Source: DATHTC01 sp963746805
GTDB lineage: Bacteria; Actinomycetota; Thermoleophilia; Gaiellales; Gaiellaceae
NCBI GenBank assembly: GCA_963746805.1
Contig: CAVVCQ010000006.1
Span: 62,001-126,000 of the forward strand
Direction: 5' to 3'
DNA: 64,000 bases
Every line of letters starts with the position of its first letter. Positions within the stretch are counted from its first letter, which is position 1. Under the pieces are notes generated by a model. The model saw only the letters and a list, made by a program, of their open reading frames with translations, was not told the DNA's origin and made no database searches. Below, in pieces: positions 1-7,016 of this stretch. The translations under genes and the position numbers were made by a program.

Positions 1-99
1 CCGCAGGTAGCGGCCGACGAGCACGCCTGAGACCGTCGCTGCAGCGATCACCGCGAAGATGACCAGCGCCAGCTCGAGGCTGCTCAGGCGGAAGAACAT
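1..99 (-). CDS. N-terminus of a membrane protein (partial, runs off the window)
   Basis: An ATG at 99 on the minus strand opens a frame that stays open to the window edge. The 33 visible residues begin MFFRLSSLELALVIFAV and continue as one strongly hydrophobic helix ending in GRYLR, i.e. an N-in signal anchor or first membrane segment. This kind of N-terminus occurs in actinobacterial DUF4239-type membrane proteins, but 33 residues are too few to assign a family. Its start lies 49 nt downstream of the dapB stop on the same strand, so it could be the next gene of that transcript. Function unknown. Confidence 0.5.
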   Translation of the reverse strand, partial: MFFRLSSLELALVIFAVIAAATVSGVLVGRYLR

Positions 100-147
100 G
101 CGGGCATCCTGCCTGCGGGCCCGGAAGGCAACCGCGTGCGACCGGGC

Positions 148-900
148 CTAGGGCAGCAGCCGGTCGAGCCCGCGCGTCAGGCCCACGCGGCCCGGCACCG
201 CGCGGATCGCGAGCAGCGTCCCCGCGACGTACGGCGCGGCGCTCTCCCCGGCGTCGTGGCGGAGCGTGAGACGCTCGCCCTCGGCGGCGAAGACGGCCTC
301 GGTCGAGACGGTGAAGCTCGGTAGGCGCAGCGAGTGCACTTGCGTCCCGGCCACCGTCGCGCCACGCGCCTCGCGCGCGCCGTGTACCTCGTCGACCGGG
401 ACACCGGCCTCCGGCGCGCGCACGCTCTCGAGACGCTCGGCCAGCTCGCGTGCGGTGCCGCTCGGCGCGTCCGGCTTCCCCGCGCTCGCGTAGTCGATCA
501 CCTCCCACGACCCGAGATGCCTTGCAGCCTCGGCGGCGAAGCGCAGCAGGAGCGCGGCAGTGAGGGAAAAGTTGCCGGCCGCGACCACGCCGACCTCCCG
601 CTCGCGCGCGCGGGCGTCGATCTCCTCGTACTCCGCTGCCGACAGGCCGCTCGCGCCGACGACGACGCCCACGCCACGCTCGACCGCGGCGAGAACGTTT
701 CCCCGGACGACCGCGGCGTGCGTGTAGTCCACGAGCACGTCCGCGGGAACGGCGTCGAGCGCCTCTGCGACCGACGAGTAGCTCGCCGGGTCGGAGCGCG
801 AGACGCCGGCGACGAGCTCGAGATCGTCGGCGGCCTCGACCGCGTCGGCGACCGCGCGGCCCGTCCAGCCGGTGATCCCTGCGACGCAGACCCGGATCAT
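148..900 (-). CDS. dapB: 4-hydroxy-tetrahydrodipicolinate reductase, divergent
   Basis: Probable cytosolic NAD(P)H-dependent reductase of lysine/diaminopimelate synthesis, 250 aa, the usual DapB length. The N-terminus has the Rossmann nucleotide loop AGITGWTGRA (residues 8-17). The C-terminal half carries the substrate-loop signature GKPDAPSGTA around residue 140, and GNFSLTAALLL fits the conserved GNFS segment. Classical DapB has a His-His pair (catalytic His159 in E. coli) five and four residues before that lysine. Here the stretch is IDYASAGK, so the pair is absent. It may be a diverged DapB subfamily or a paralogous reductase. It is transcribed divergently from the TetR gene, with 72 bp between start codons. 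Confidence 0.75.
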   Translation of the reverse strand: MIRVCVAGITGWTGRAVADAVEAADDLELVAGVSRSDPASYSSVAEALDAVPADVLVDYTHAAVVRGNVLAAVERGVGVVVGASGLSAAEYEEIDARAREREVGVVAAGNFSLTAALLLRFAAEAARHLGSWEVIDYASAGKPDAPSGTARELAERLESVRAPEAGVPVDEVHGAREARGATVAGTQVHSLRLPSFTVSTEAVFAAEGERLTLRHDAGESAAPYVAGTLLAIRAVPGRVGLTRGLDRLLP

Positions 901-932
901 CGGGCCGGAGGATAGGCGCCGCGCATCGAGAC

Positions 933-961
933 TTGACGGCTCGAACGCGTTCTGGTCAAAT
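933..961 (+). promoter_or_regulatory. Candidate promoter of the TetR-hydrolase-MTO operon
   Basis: A -35-like TTGACG at 933-938 and a -10-like TCAAAT at 956-961 are separated by 17 nt. Transcription would begin around 968, only about 5 nt before the ATG at 973. No Shine-Dalgarno sequence precedes that ATG, which fits a nearly leaderless mRNA, common in actinobacteria. The -10 match is modest, so this is a prediction from spacing and position. Confidence 0.45.
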
Positions 962-964
962 GCT

Positions 965-980
965 TTAGTCAGATGACTAA
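965..980. promoter_or_regulatory. Palindromic operator over the tetR start codon
   Basis: TTAGTCAGATGACTAA is a perfect 7-2-7 inverted repeat whose centre contains the ATG at 973. Size and symmetry are typical of TetR-family operators. Its place just downstream of the -10 box would let the regulator block its own operon, and the site lies 65 bp from the divergent dapB start. Binding by the adjacent regulator is inferred. Confidence 0.6.
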
Positions 981-1558
981 GACACTCGATTCATCGAAGA
1001 CGCACGCACGGTTCACCAACGAGGAATTGCTGCTCGACGCCGCGGAGCGGCTGCTGATCGAGGTCGGGTACGCAGGCATCACCACGCGCCGGCTCGCCGA
1101 GGCCGCGGGGGTCAACAACGGCCTCGTCCACTACTACTTCGGCTCGAACGAGAACCTGCTCGTGCGTGCGCTCGAGCGCTTCACCGAGCGGCTGATCGCG
1201 CGACAGCGCGAGCTGTATACGGCCGACGAGCCCTTCGTCGAGAAGTGGCGCACGGCCATGCGCTACCTCATGAGCGAGGACGCAACCTACGAGAAGATCT
1301 GGCTCGAGCTGCAGGCGCTCGCCTGGAACGACGCCGGCGTCCGCGAGCGACTCGCGCGCGTGAACGCAGAGTGGCGCGCAGTGCTCACGGAGGCGTTCGA
1401 GCAGCCGCACCGCGAGCTCGGTATCACGATGCCACTCGAGGCCCTCGTCTCGCTCGTGATCACCTTCAACGTCGGGATCATCGTCGAGCGCCTCGGCGGC
1501 ATCGAGACCGGCCACGCCGCAGCTCCTCGACTGGATCGACGGATGGCTGTCGAGCTGA
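973..1558 (+). CDS. TetR/AcrR family transcriptional regulator (one-base frameshift near its 3' end)
   Basis: An N-terminal helix-turn-helix (about residues 15-60) has the hallmark LAEAAGVNNGLVHYYFGS, followed by an all-helical ligand-binding domain. As sequenced, the frame runs straight into the downstream hydrolase. If one C is removed at about 1517, the C-terminus becomes GHAQLLDWIDGWLSS followed by TGA at 1556-1558, a natural TetR ending. The hydrolase then starts at the overlapping ATG 1543. I therefore annotate two genes with a 16-nt overlap and a one-base insertion, not a fusion. It probably represses this operon through the palindrome at its start codon. The effector is unknown. Confidence 0.8.
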
Positions 1559-2445
1559 CCTCGGCCACGCGGGAGCAGACCCGCGCGCGGTACCCCGACG
1601 AGGAGGGATACGTCGAGCGCGACGGCGTCCGGCTCTTCTACGAGGTCTACGGCGAGGGCGAGCCGACCGTCTTCCTGCTCCCGACCTGGTCGATCATCCA
1701 CTCGCGGCACTGGAAGATGCAGATCCCCTACCTCGCGCGGCACTGCCGCGTGCTCACATTCGACGGACGGGGCAACGGCCGCTCGGACCGGCCGGAGCGG
1801 GGCTACGCGCAGCGCGAGTTCGCGCTGGATTCGCTCGCGGTCATGGACGCCACGGCGACGGAGCAGGCCGTGCTCGTGTCGCTGTCGATGGGCTCCGTCT
1901 GGGCGTTGATCCTCGCCGCCGAGCACCCGGAGCGCGTCGGCGGTTCGGTCTTCATCGGGCCGGCCGCGCCGCTGGCCGAGCGGCCCGAGGCACGCGCGAT
2001 CGTCTCGCGCTGGAACGAGGAGCTCGACACGGACGAGGGGTGGGCGAAGTTCAACCGCTGGTACTGGCTCCGCGACCACCGCGGCTTCCTCGAGTTCTTC
2101 TTCTCGCAGATGTTCAACGAGCCGCACTCGACGAAGCCGATCGAGGACTGCGTCGGCTGGGCGCTGGAGACGACGCCCGAGACGCTGATCGCCACGCAGC
2201 TCGACGAGGACGTCGACGCGGCGCAGGCGCGCGAACTCGCCGGCCGCGTCCGCTGCCCCGTTCTCGTCATCCAGGGGACGAGGGACGCGATTACCGGCCC
2301 GGCGCGCGGGATCGCGCTCGCGGAGGCGACCGGCGGCGAGCTCGTGCTGCTCGAGGGCTCTGGGCACGGCCCGCACGTACGCGACCCGGTCAAGGTCAAC
2401 CTGCTGCTGCGCGACTTCGTCGAGTCGCTGAGAGGGAGGTTGTGA
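1543..2445 (+). CDS. Alpha/beta-fold hydrolase
   Basis: A 300-aa alpha/beta hydrolase. HWKMQIPYLARHCRV and FDGRGNGRSDRP match the early strands and oxyanion region. The nucleophile elbow is SLSMGS, the acid is Asp in GTRDA, and the base is His in EGSGHGPH. The start at ATG 1543 mirrors the paralogous next gene (both begin with a short lead-in to ARYPDEEGYVERDGVR). The in-frame extension upstream belongs to the TetR gene. Its stop overlaps the next ATG as TGATG, implying coupled translation. Substrate unknown. High identity to the N-terminal half of the next gene shows a tandem duplication. Confidence 0.85.
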   Translation: MAVELTSATREQTRARYPDEEGYVERDGVRLFYEVYGEGEPTVFLLPTWSIIHSRHWKMQIPYLARHCRVLTFDGRGNGRSDRPERGYAQREFALDSLAVMDATATEQAVLVSLSMGSVWALILAAEHPERVGGSVFIGPAAPLAERPEARAIVSRWNEELDTDEGWAKFNRWYWLRDHRGFLEFFFSQMFNEPHSTKPIEDCVGWALETTPETLIATQLDEDVDAAQARELAGRVRCPVLVIQGTRDAITGPARGIALAEATGGELVLLEGSGHGPHVRDPVKVNLLLRDFVESLRGRL

Positions 2446-4568
2446 TGACGACGATCGAGACGGTGCGCGAGCAATCGCGCGCGCGGTACCCCGACGAGGA
2501 GGGCTACGTCGAGCGCGACGGCGTCCGCGTCTACTACGAGACCTATGGCACGGGCGAACCGACCGTCTTGCTCATGCCGACGTGGGCGCTCCTCTACTCG
2601 CGCCACTGGAAGATGCAGATTCCGTACCTCGCCCGGCACTGCCGGGTCGTGACCTTCGACGGGCGCGGCAACGGCCGCTCCGATCGGCCGCAGGGCGCCG
2701 AGGCGTACTCGATTCGGGAGTTCGCGCTCGATGCGCTTGCCGTCCTCGACGCGACCGCGACGGAGCGCGCCGTCATCGTCGGCGTGTCGTGCGCGTCGCT
2801 CTGGGGCGTGCTGCTCGCCGCGGAGCACCCGGAGCGCGTCGCCGGCGCCGCGTTCATCGGCCCTGCGGTCCCGCTGGCGCCGCCGCTGCCCGAGCGGACG
2901 GTCTTTCCGTTCGATGAGCCGCTCGACACCGACGAAGGGTGGGCGAAGTACAACATTCACCACTGGCTGCGGGACTATCGCGACTTCCTCGAGTTCTTCA
3001 TCGGGAAGTGCTTCACCGAGCCGCACTCGACGAAGCAGATCGAGGACGCCATCGGCTGGGCGCTCGAGACGACCCCCGAAGTCCTCGCGGACCATGACGC
3101 CGGCATCGACCTTCCGACCGGCGTCGACTTCAGGGAGCTCTGCGAACGTGTTCGCTGCCCGGTGCTCGTCCTGCACGGCGACCAGGACGCGCTCCACCCG
3201 CACGCGCGCGGTGTGGCGCTCGCCGAGACGACGCGCGGGCAGCTCGTCACGCTCGAGGGCTCCGGGCACTTCCCGCAGGCACGCGATCCGGTGAAGGTGA
3301 ACGACCTGCTTCGCGACTTCATCACGCCGCCGGCGCCCGCCCGCCGCTGGGTGCGCGGCAAGTCCCGCCGCAAGCGCGCCCTCTACGTCTCGTCGCCCAT
3401 CGGCCTCGGCCACGCCCAGCGGGACGCCGCGATCGCCGACGAGCTGCGGAAGCTCCACCCCGACCTCGAGATCGACTGGCTCGCGCAGCATCCGGTCACC
3501 GCCGTCCTCGCGGCGCGGGGTGAGCGGATCCACCCGGCCAGCGCCTTCCTGGCCAACGAGTCGAAGCACATCGAGAGCGAGTCCGCCGAGCACGACCTCC
3601 ACTGCTTCCAGGCGATCCGCCGGATGGACGAGATCCTGCTCGCGAACTTCATGGTCTTCCACGACCTCGTCCGCGAGGAGCAGTACGACCTCTGGATCGG
3701 CGACGAGGCGTGGGAGCTCGACTACTACCTCCACGAGAACCCCGAGCAGAAGCGGGCCGCGTACGTCTGGCTCACGGACTTCGTCGGCTGGCTGCCGATG
3801 CCCGACGGCGGCGACCACGAGGCGTTCCTGACCGGGGACTACAACGAGGAGATGATCGAGCACATCGCGCGCTTCCCGCGCGTGCGCGATCGGGCCGTGT
3901 TCGTCGGGAACCCCGAGGACATCGTCCCCGACCGGTTCGCCGCCCACCTGCCGGAGATCCGCGAGTGGACCGAGGAGCACTACGAGTTCTCGGGGTACGT
4001 CACCGGCTTCGATCCCGCCGACTTCTCCGACCGCGCCGCGCTGAGGGCGGACCTCGGCTACGGCGAGGACGAGCAGGTCTGCATCGTCACCGTCGGCGGC
4101 TCAGGTGTCGGCGGCGACCTCCTGCGGCGCGTCATCGCCTCGTTCCCCGAGGCGAAGCAACGGGTGCCGGCACTGCGCATGATCGTCGTCGCCGGGCCGC
4201 GGATCCCGCCCGAGAGCCTTCCGGCCCACGACGGGCTCGAGGTCCGGCCGTACGTCCACGAGCTCTACCGGCACCTGGCCGCCTGCGACCTCGCGGTCGT
4301 CCAGGGCGGTCTCACCACCTCGATGGAGCTGACGGCGAACCGCCGTCCGTTCCTCTACTTCCCGCTCCGCCACCACTTCGAGCAAAACGTCCACGTCCGG
4401 CACCGGCTCGCGCGCTACGGCGGCGGCCGCTGCATGGACTTCGATCGCGAGACGCCGGAGTCGATCGCGGCTGCGATCGCGGAGACGATCGGGCAGCCGG
4501 TCGACTACCGGCCGGTCGAGGTGGACGGAGCGGCACGGGCGGCGGCGCTGATCGCGCCGCTGCTCTAA
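2445..4568 (+). CDS. Alpha/beta hydrolase fused to a GT-B (MurG/UGT-like) glycosyltransferase domain
   Basis: A 707-aa two-domain protein with no frame interruption. Residues 1-305 are an alpha/beta hydrolase paralogous to the previous gene: elbow GVSCAS (last Gly replaced), Asp in HGDQDAL, His in EGSGHFPQ. After a basic linker (RRWVRGKSRRKR), residues 315-707 form a GT-B fold. Its N-terminal motif is SSPIGLGHAQRD. The C-terminal nucleotide-sugar site spans VTVGGSG, VVQGGLTTSMELTAN, FLYFPLRHHFEQN and the terminal helix. No signal peptide or membrane segment is seen. The enzyme may couple ester or acyl hydrolysis with glycosyl transfer, but substrates are unknown. It is followed 23 nt later by the methanethiol oxidase gene. 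Confidence 0.85.
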   Translation: MTTIETVREQSRARYPDEEGYVERDGVRVYYETYGTGEPTVLLMPTWALLYSRHWKMQIPYLARHCRVVTFDGRGNGRSDRPQGAEAYSIREFALDALAVLDATATERAVIVGVSCASLWGVLLAAEHPERVAGAAFIGPAVPLAPPLPERTVFPFDEPLDTDEGWAKYNIHHWLRDYRDFLEFFIGKCFTEPHSTKQIEDAIGWALETTPEVLADHDAGIDLPTGVDFRELCERVRCPVLVLHGDQDALHPHARGVALAETTRGQLVTLEGSGHFPQARDPVKVNDLLRDFITPPAPARRWVRGKSRRKRALYVSSPIGLGHAQRDAAIADELRKLHPDLEIDWLAQHPVTAVLAARGERIHPASAFLANESKHIESESAEHDLHCFQAIRRMDEILLANFMVFHDLVREEQYDLWIGDEAWELDYYLHENPEQKRAAYVWLTDFVGWLPMPDGGDHEAFLTGDYNEEMIEHIARFPRVRDRAVFVGNPEDIVPDRFAAHLPEIREWTEEHYEFSGYVTGFDPADFSDRAALRADLGYGEDEQVCIVTVGGSGVGGDLLRRVIASFPEAKQRVPALRMIVVAGPRIPPESLPAHDGLEVRPYVHELYRHLAACDLAVVQGGLTTSMELTANRRPFLYFPLRHHFEQNVHVRHRLARYGGGRCMDFDRETPESIAAAIAETIGQPVDYRPVEVDGAARAAALIAPLL

Positions 4569-4591
4569 ACGACCTGAAAGGAGCCGCCACC

Positions 4592-5917
4592 ATGCACGAG
4601 CACCACGAGAGGCCGGCCTCGTTCCTGGCCTCGCCGGAGGACGCGCGCAATGCGCCGCCGGAGGAGTTCCTCTATGTCAGCTGTCTGCACGAGGGCACCG
4701 GCGTCGAGGCGCCCGACTTCCTCGCCGTCGTCGATGCCGCCGACGGCCGGATCGTGCACGAGCTGCCGATGCCGAACGTCGGCGACGAGTTCCATCACTT
4801 CGGCTGGAACCGCTGCTCGTCGGCCTGCCACGGCCCCGACCGCTCGCACCTGATCGTCCCCGGCTTCCGCTCGTCGCGCGTCCATATCGTGAACGTCGCC
4901 GACGACCCGCGCCGGCCGCGGATCGAGAAGGTGATCGAGCCGGACGAGATCGTCCGCCAGACGGGCTACACGCGCCCGCACACGGTGCACTGCATGCCCG
5001 GCGACAACGTCGTGCTGGCGATGCTCGGCGATGCCGACGGCAACGGCTCGGGCGGCTTCGCCGTGCTCGACGCGCAGACGTTCGAGGTCAAGGGCCGCTG
5101 GGAGAACGGCGGCGACAAGCCGCCGCTGAACTACGACTTCTGGTACCAGCCGCGCAAGAACGTCCTCGTCTCGAGCGAGTTCGGCGAGCCCAACGCCTAC
5201 GAAGGCGGCTTCGACCTCGCCGACGTCGAGGCCGGCCGCTACGGCCACCGCATCCACTTCTGGGACCTCGACAAGCGCGAACTGCAGCAGACGATCGACC
5301 TGGGCGACAAGGGCCTGGTGCCGCTCGAGGTCCGCTGGCTCCACGACCCCGACGCCGAGCAGGGCTTCGTCGGGGCGGCGCTGTCGAGCGTCATGTGGCA
5401 CTTCGACCGCAACGGCTCCTGGGCCGCGCGGCCGGTGATCGAGGTCGACAGCGTCCCACTCGAGGGCTGGCCCTTCCCCGTGCCCGGCCTGATCACCGAC
5501 CTCGTCCTCTCCATGGACGACCGCTTCCTCTACTTCGCCAACTGGCTGCACGGCGACATCCGCCAGTACGACGTCTCCGACCCGACCAACCCCAAGCTGA
5601 CCGGGCAGCTGTTCCTCGGCGGCGTCATCGGCACCGCCAGCGACGCCGGCCGCGAGCTCAGCGGCGGCCCCAACATGCTCCAGCTCTCCTACGACGGCCG
5701 CCGCCTCTACGTCACCAACTCGCTCTACTCCACCTGGGACAACCAGTTCTACCCCGAGCTGCAGTCCTGGCTGCTGAAGATCGACTGCGACCCCAACGGC
5801 GGCATGGCGATCGACCCGGACTTCTTCGTCGACTTCCACGACCGTCCCGGCGGACCGGCCCGCGCGCACGAGGTGCGGCTCCAGAACGGCGACTGCACGA
5901 CGGAGATCTTCTCGTGA
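4592..5917 (+). CDS. mtoX: Methanethiol oxidase / selenium-binding protein SBP56 family
   Basis: A 441-aa SBP56-family beta-propeller. Bacterial MTO and human SELENBP1 oxidise methanethiol to H2S, formaldehyde and H2O2. Family signatures run the whole length: EAPDFLAVVD, LPMPNVGDE, HHFGWNRCSSACHG, GNGSGGFAVLD, YDFWYQPRKN, LPLEVRWLHDP-like, DDRFLYFANWLHGD, RQYDVSDP and the C-terminal AHEVRLQNGDC. The CSSxC-type cysteines and the conserved histidines are present. The ATG at 4592 follows AAAGGAG. There is no signal peptide, unlike some secreted bacterial MTOs, so it is probably cytosolic. It is the last recognisable enzyme of the TetR operon, and the hydrolase context suggests a role beyond simple methanethiol detoxification. 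Confidence 0.92.
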   Translation: MHEHHERPASFLASPEDARNAPPEEFLYVSCLHEGTGVEAPDFLAVVDAADGRIVHELPMPNVGDEFHHFGWNRCSSACHGPDRSHLIVPGFRSSRVHIVNVADDPRRPRIEKVIEPDEIVRQTGYTRPHTVHCMPGDNVVLAMLGDADGNGSGGFAVLDAQTFEVKGRWENGGDKPPLNYDFWYQPRKNVLVSSEFGEPNAYEGGFDLADVEAGRYGHRIHFWDLDKRELQQTIDLGDKGLVPLEVRWLHDPDAEQGFVGAALSSVMWHFDRNGSWAARPVIEVDSVPLEGWPFPVPGLITDLVLSMDDRFLYFANWLHGDIRQYDVSDPTNPKLTGQLFLGGVIGTASDAGRELSGGPNMLQLSYDGRRLYVTNSLYSTWDNQFYPELQSWLLKIDCDPNGGMAIDPDFFVDFHDRPGGPARAHEVRLQNGDCTTEIFS

Positions 5918-6180
5918 TCCTCGGGCACATCGCCGGAATCCCGGTCGAGGAGGCCCTGCCCGGCGTCGTCGCGGGTGGAGCCGTGGCCGCGCCCGCGCTC
6001 TACATCGTTGCGCGGGCGCGGCTCGACCGCTGGAGGAAGGGCTCGAGCCTGGCGAGCGCCTCGTTGAGGCGCGCGGTGTCGCCCCAGGCCCCGAGCAGCT
6101 CCAGCGTCCCGGTGCGGCGGTCGTACCGCGGCTCGGCCCGGCCGACGAGGCGGTCGCCGACAAGGAGGGGCAGCACGTAG
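5914..6180 (+). CDS. Possible small membrane protein overlapping the MTO stop codon
   Basis: A GTG at 5914 overlaps the MTO stop. It opens a frame whose first 40 residues look real: VILGHIAGIPVEEALP, then a hydrophobic helix ending in basic ARARLDRWRK. Small membrane proteins with an HxxGxPxEE start occur in actinobacteria beside metal- or redox-related genes. The last two thirds of this frame lie antisense to the convergent glycosylase gene and look like shadow coding. The true end may therefore be near 6040, with an indel hiding the stop. Low confidence. Confidence 0.35.
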   Translation: MILGHIAGIPVEEALPGVVAGGAVAAPALYIVARARLDRWRKGSSLASASLRRAVSPQAPSSSSVPVRRSYRGSARPTRRSPTRRGST

Positions 6181-7006
6181 TAGCCGTACTCGCGCTTCGC
6201 CGGCGGGACGTACATCTCCAGCCGGTACCGGAAGTCGAAGAGCGCTTCGGCGCGGTCGCGGTCGTGCACGAGCCGGTCGAACGGCGAGAGGAGTACGGCC
6301 CGGTCGTCGACCGGCTCGGCGCTCGCGTCGGGGTGCGCCACCCACTCGCCCCGCTCGAGCCGGACGCCGAGCGCCCGGAACCGCTGCTCGGCGAACTGCC
6401 GCTCCGCGTCGCGCAGCGGCACCGTCTCGGTCTCCGGGTACCAGCGCTCGGCCAGATCCCAGAGGCGCTGGCGCCCCCGGCGACCCGACGACCGCGATCT
6501 CCCCGAAGACGTGGAGCGTCTGCGAGCATGCGGCCGACGTAGCGGTTGCCGTACCAGCGGTGCTCGTCGCGGCCGTGGCTCGAGCGGTCCTCGAGCTCGC
6601 GCGACAGCAGCGGGCCGCGTCGCTCGAGCTCGCGCAGGACGTAGCGGCGGAAGGGGGCGTTCTGCTGCAGGAACTCGCGCCGCCAGCGGTCGCCGGCGCG
6701 GGTCGTCGCGCGGCGGTTGCGCCGCATCCGCGCTTGCAGGAGCGGCAGCGACTCGATCGGGTAGACGAACGCGTCGAACTCGACCAGCGAACGCTCCTCC
6801 CAGAGCAGCCGGTCGAGCTCGCCCGGGTCGTGGTCGCCGAGACGGCTCCAGAGCACGAGATGCTGCGCCGGCGCCACGGTCGCGATCGGATCGAGCTGGA
6901 GGAAGCCGAGCCGGCGCACGGTCTCGAGGACGCCGTGCGCCGACCCGTCCAGGAGCTGCGCGCGCACTGCGATGCGCCGCGCCTCCTCCTGGCTGACGAC
7001 GTGCAC
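6000..7006 (-). CDS. YcaQ/AlkX-like winged-helix DNA glycosylase (two frameshifts)
   Basis: Member of the HTH_42 family of winged-helix DNA glycosylases that unhook interstrand crosslinks (YcaQ/AlkX in E. coli, AlkZ in Streptomyces). The first 160 residues are clear: RLGFLQLDPIATV, HLVLWSRLG, the WEERSLVEFDAF segment and RRGPLLSRELED. QLD is the QxD-type catalytic motif of the YcaQ branch, not the QxQ of AlkZ. The frame breaks at about 6520 (continuing as LHVFGEIAVVG) and again at about 6480. The rest, from LWDLAERWYPE to the stop at 6000, includes LLSPFDRLVHDRDRAEALFDF. Repaired length is about 335 aa, slightly short for the family. Confidence 0.8.
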
Positions 7007-7016
7007 CCCCGGGAGC

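Noticed and set aside
991..2376. Long open frames antisense to the hydrolase genes and many similar ones across the window
   Set aside because: Composition rich in Arg, Ala, Gly and Pro without conserved motifs; they mirror real genes and arise from the high GC content.
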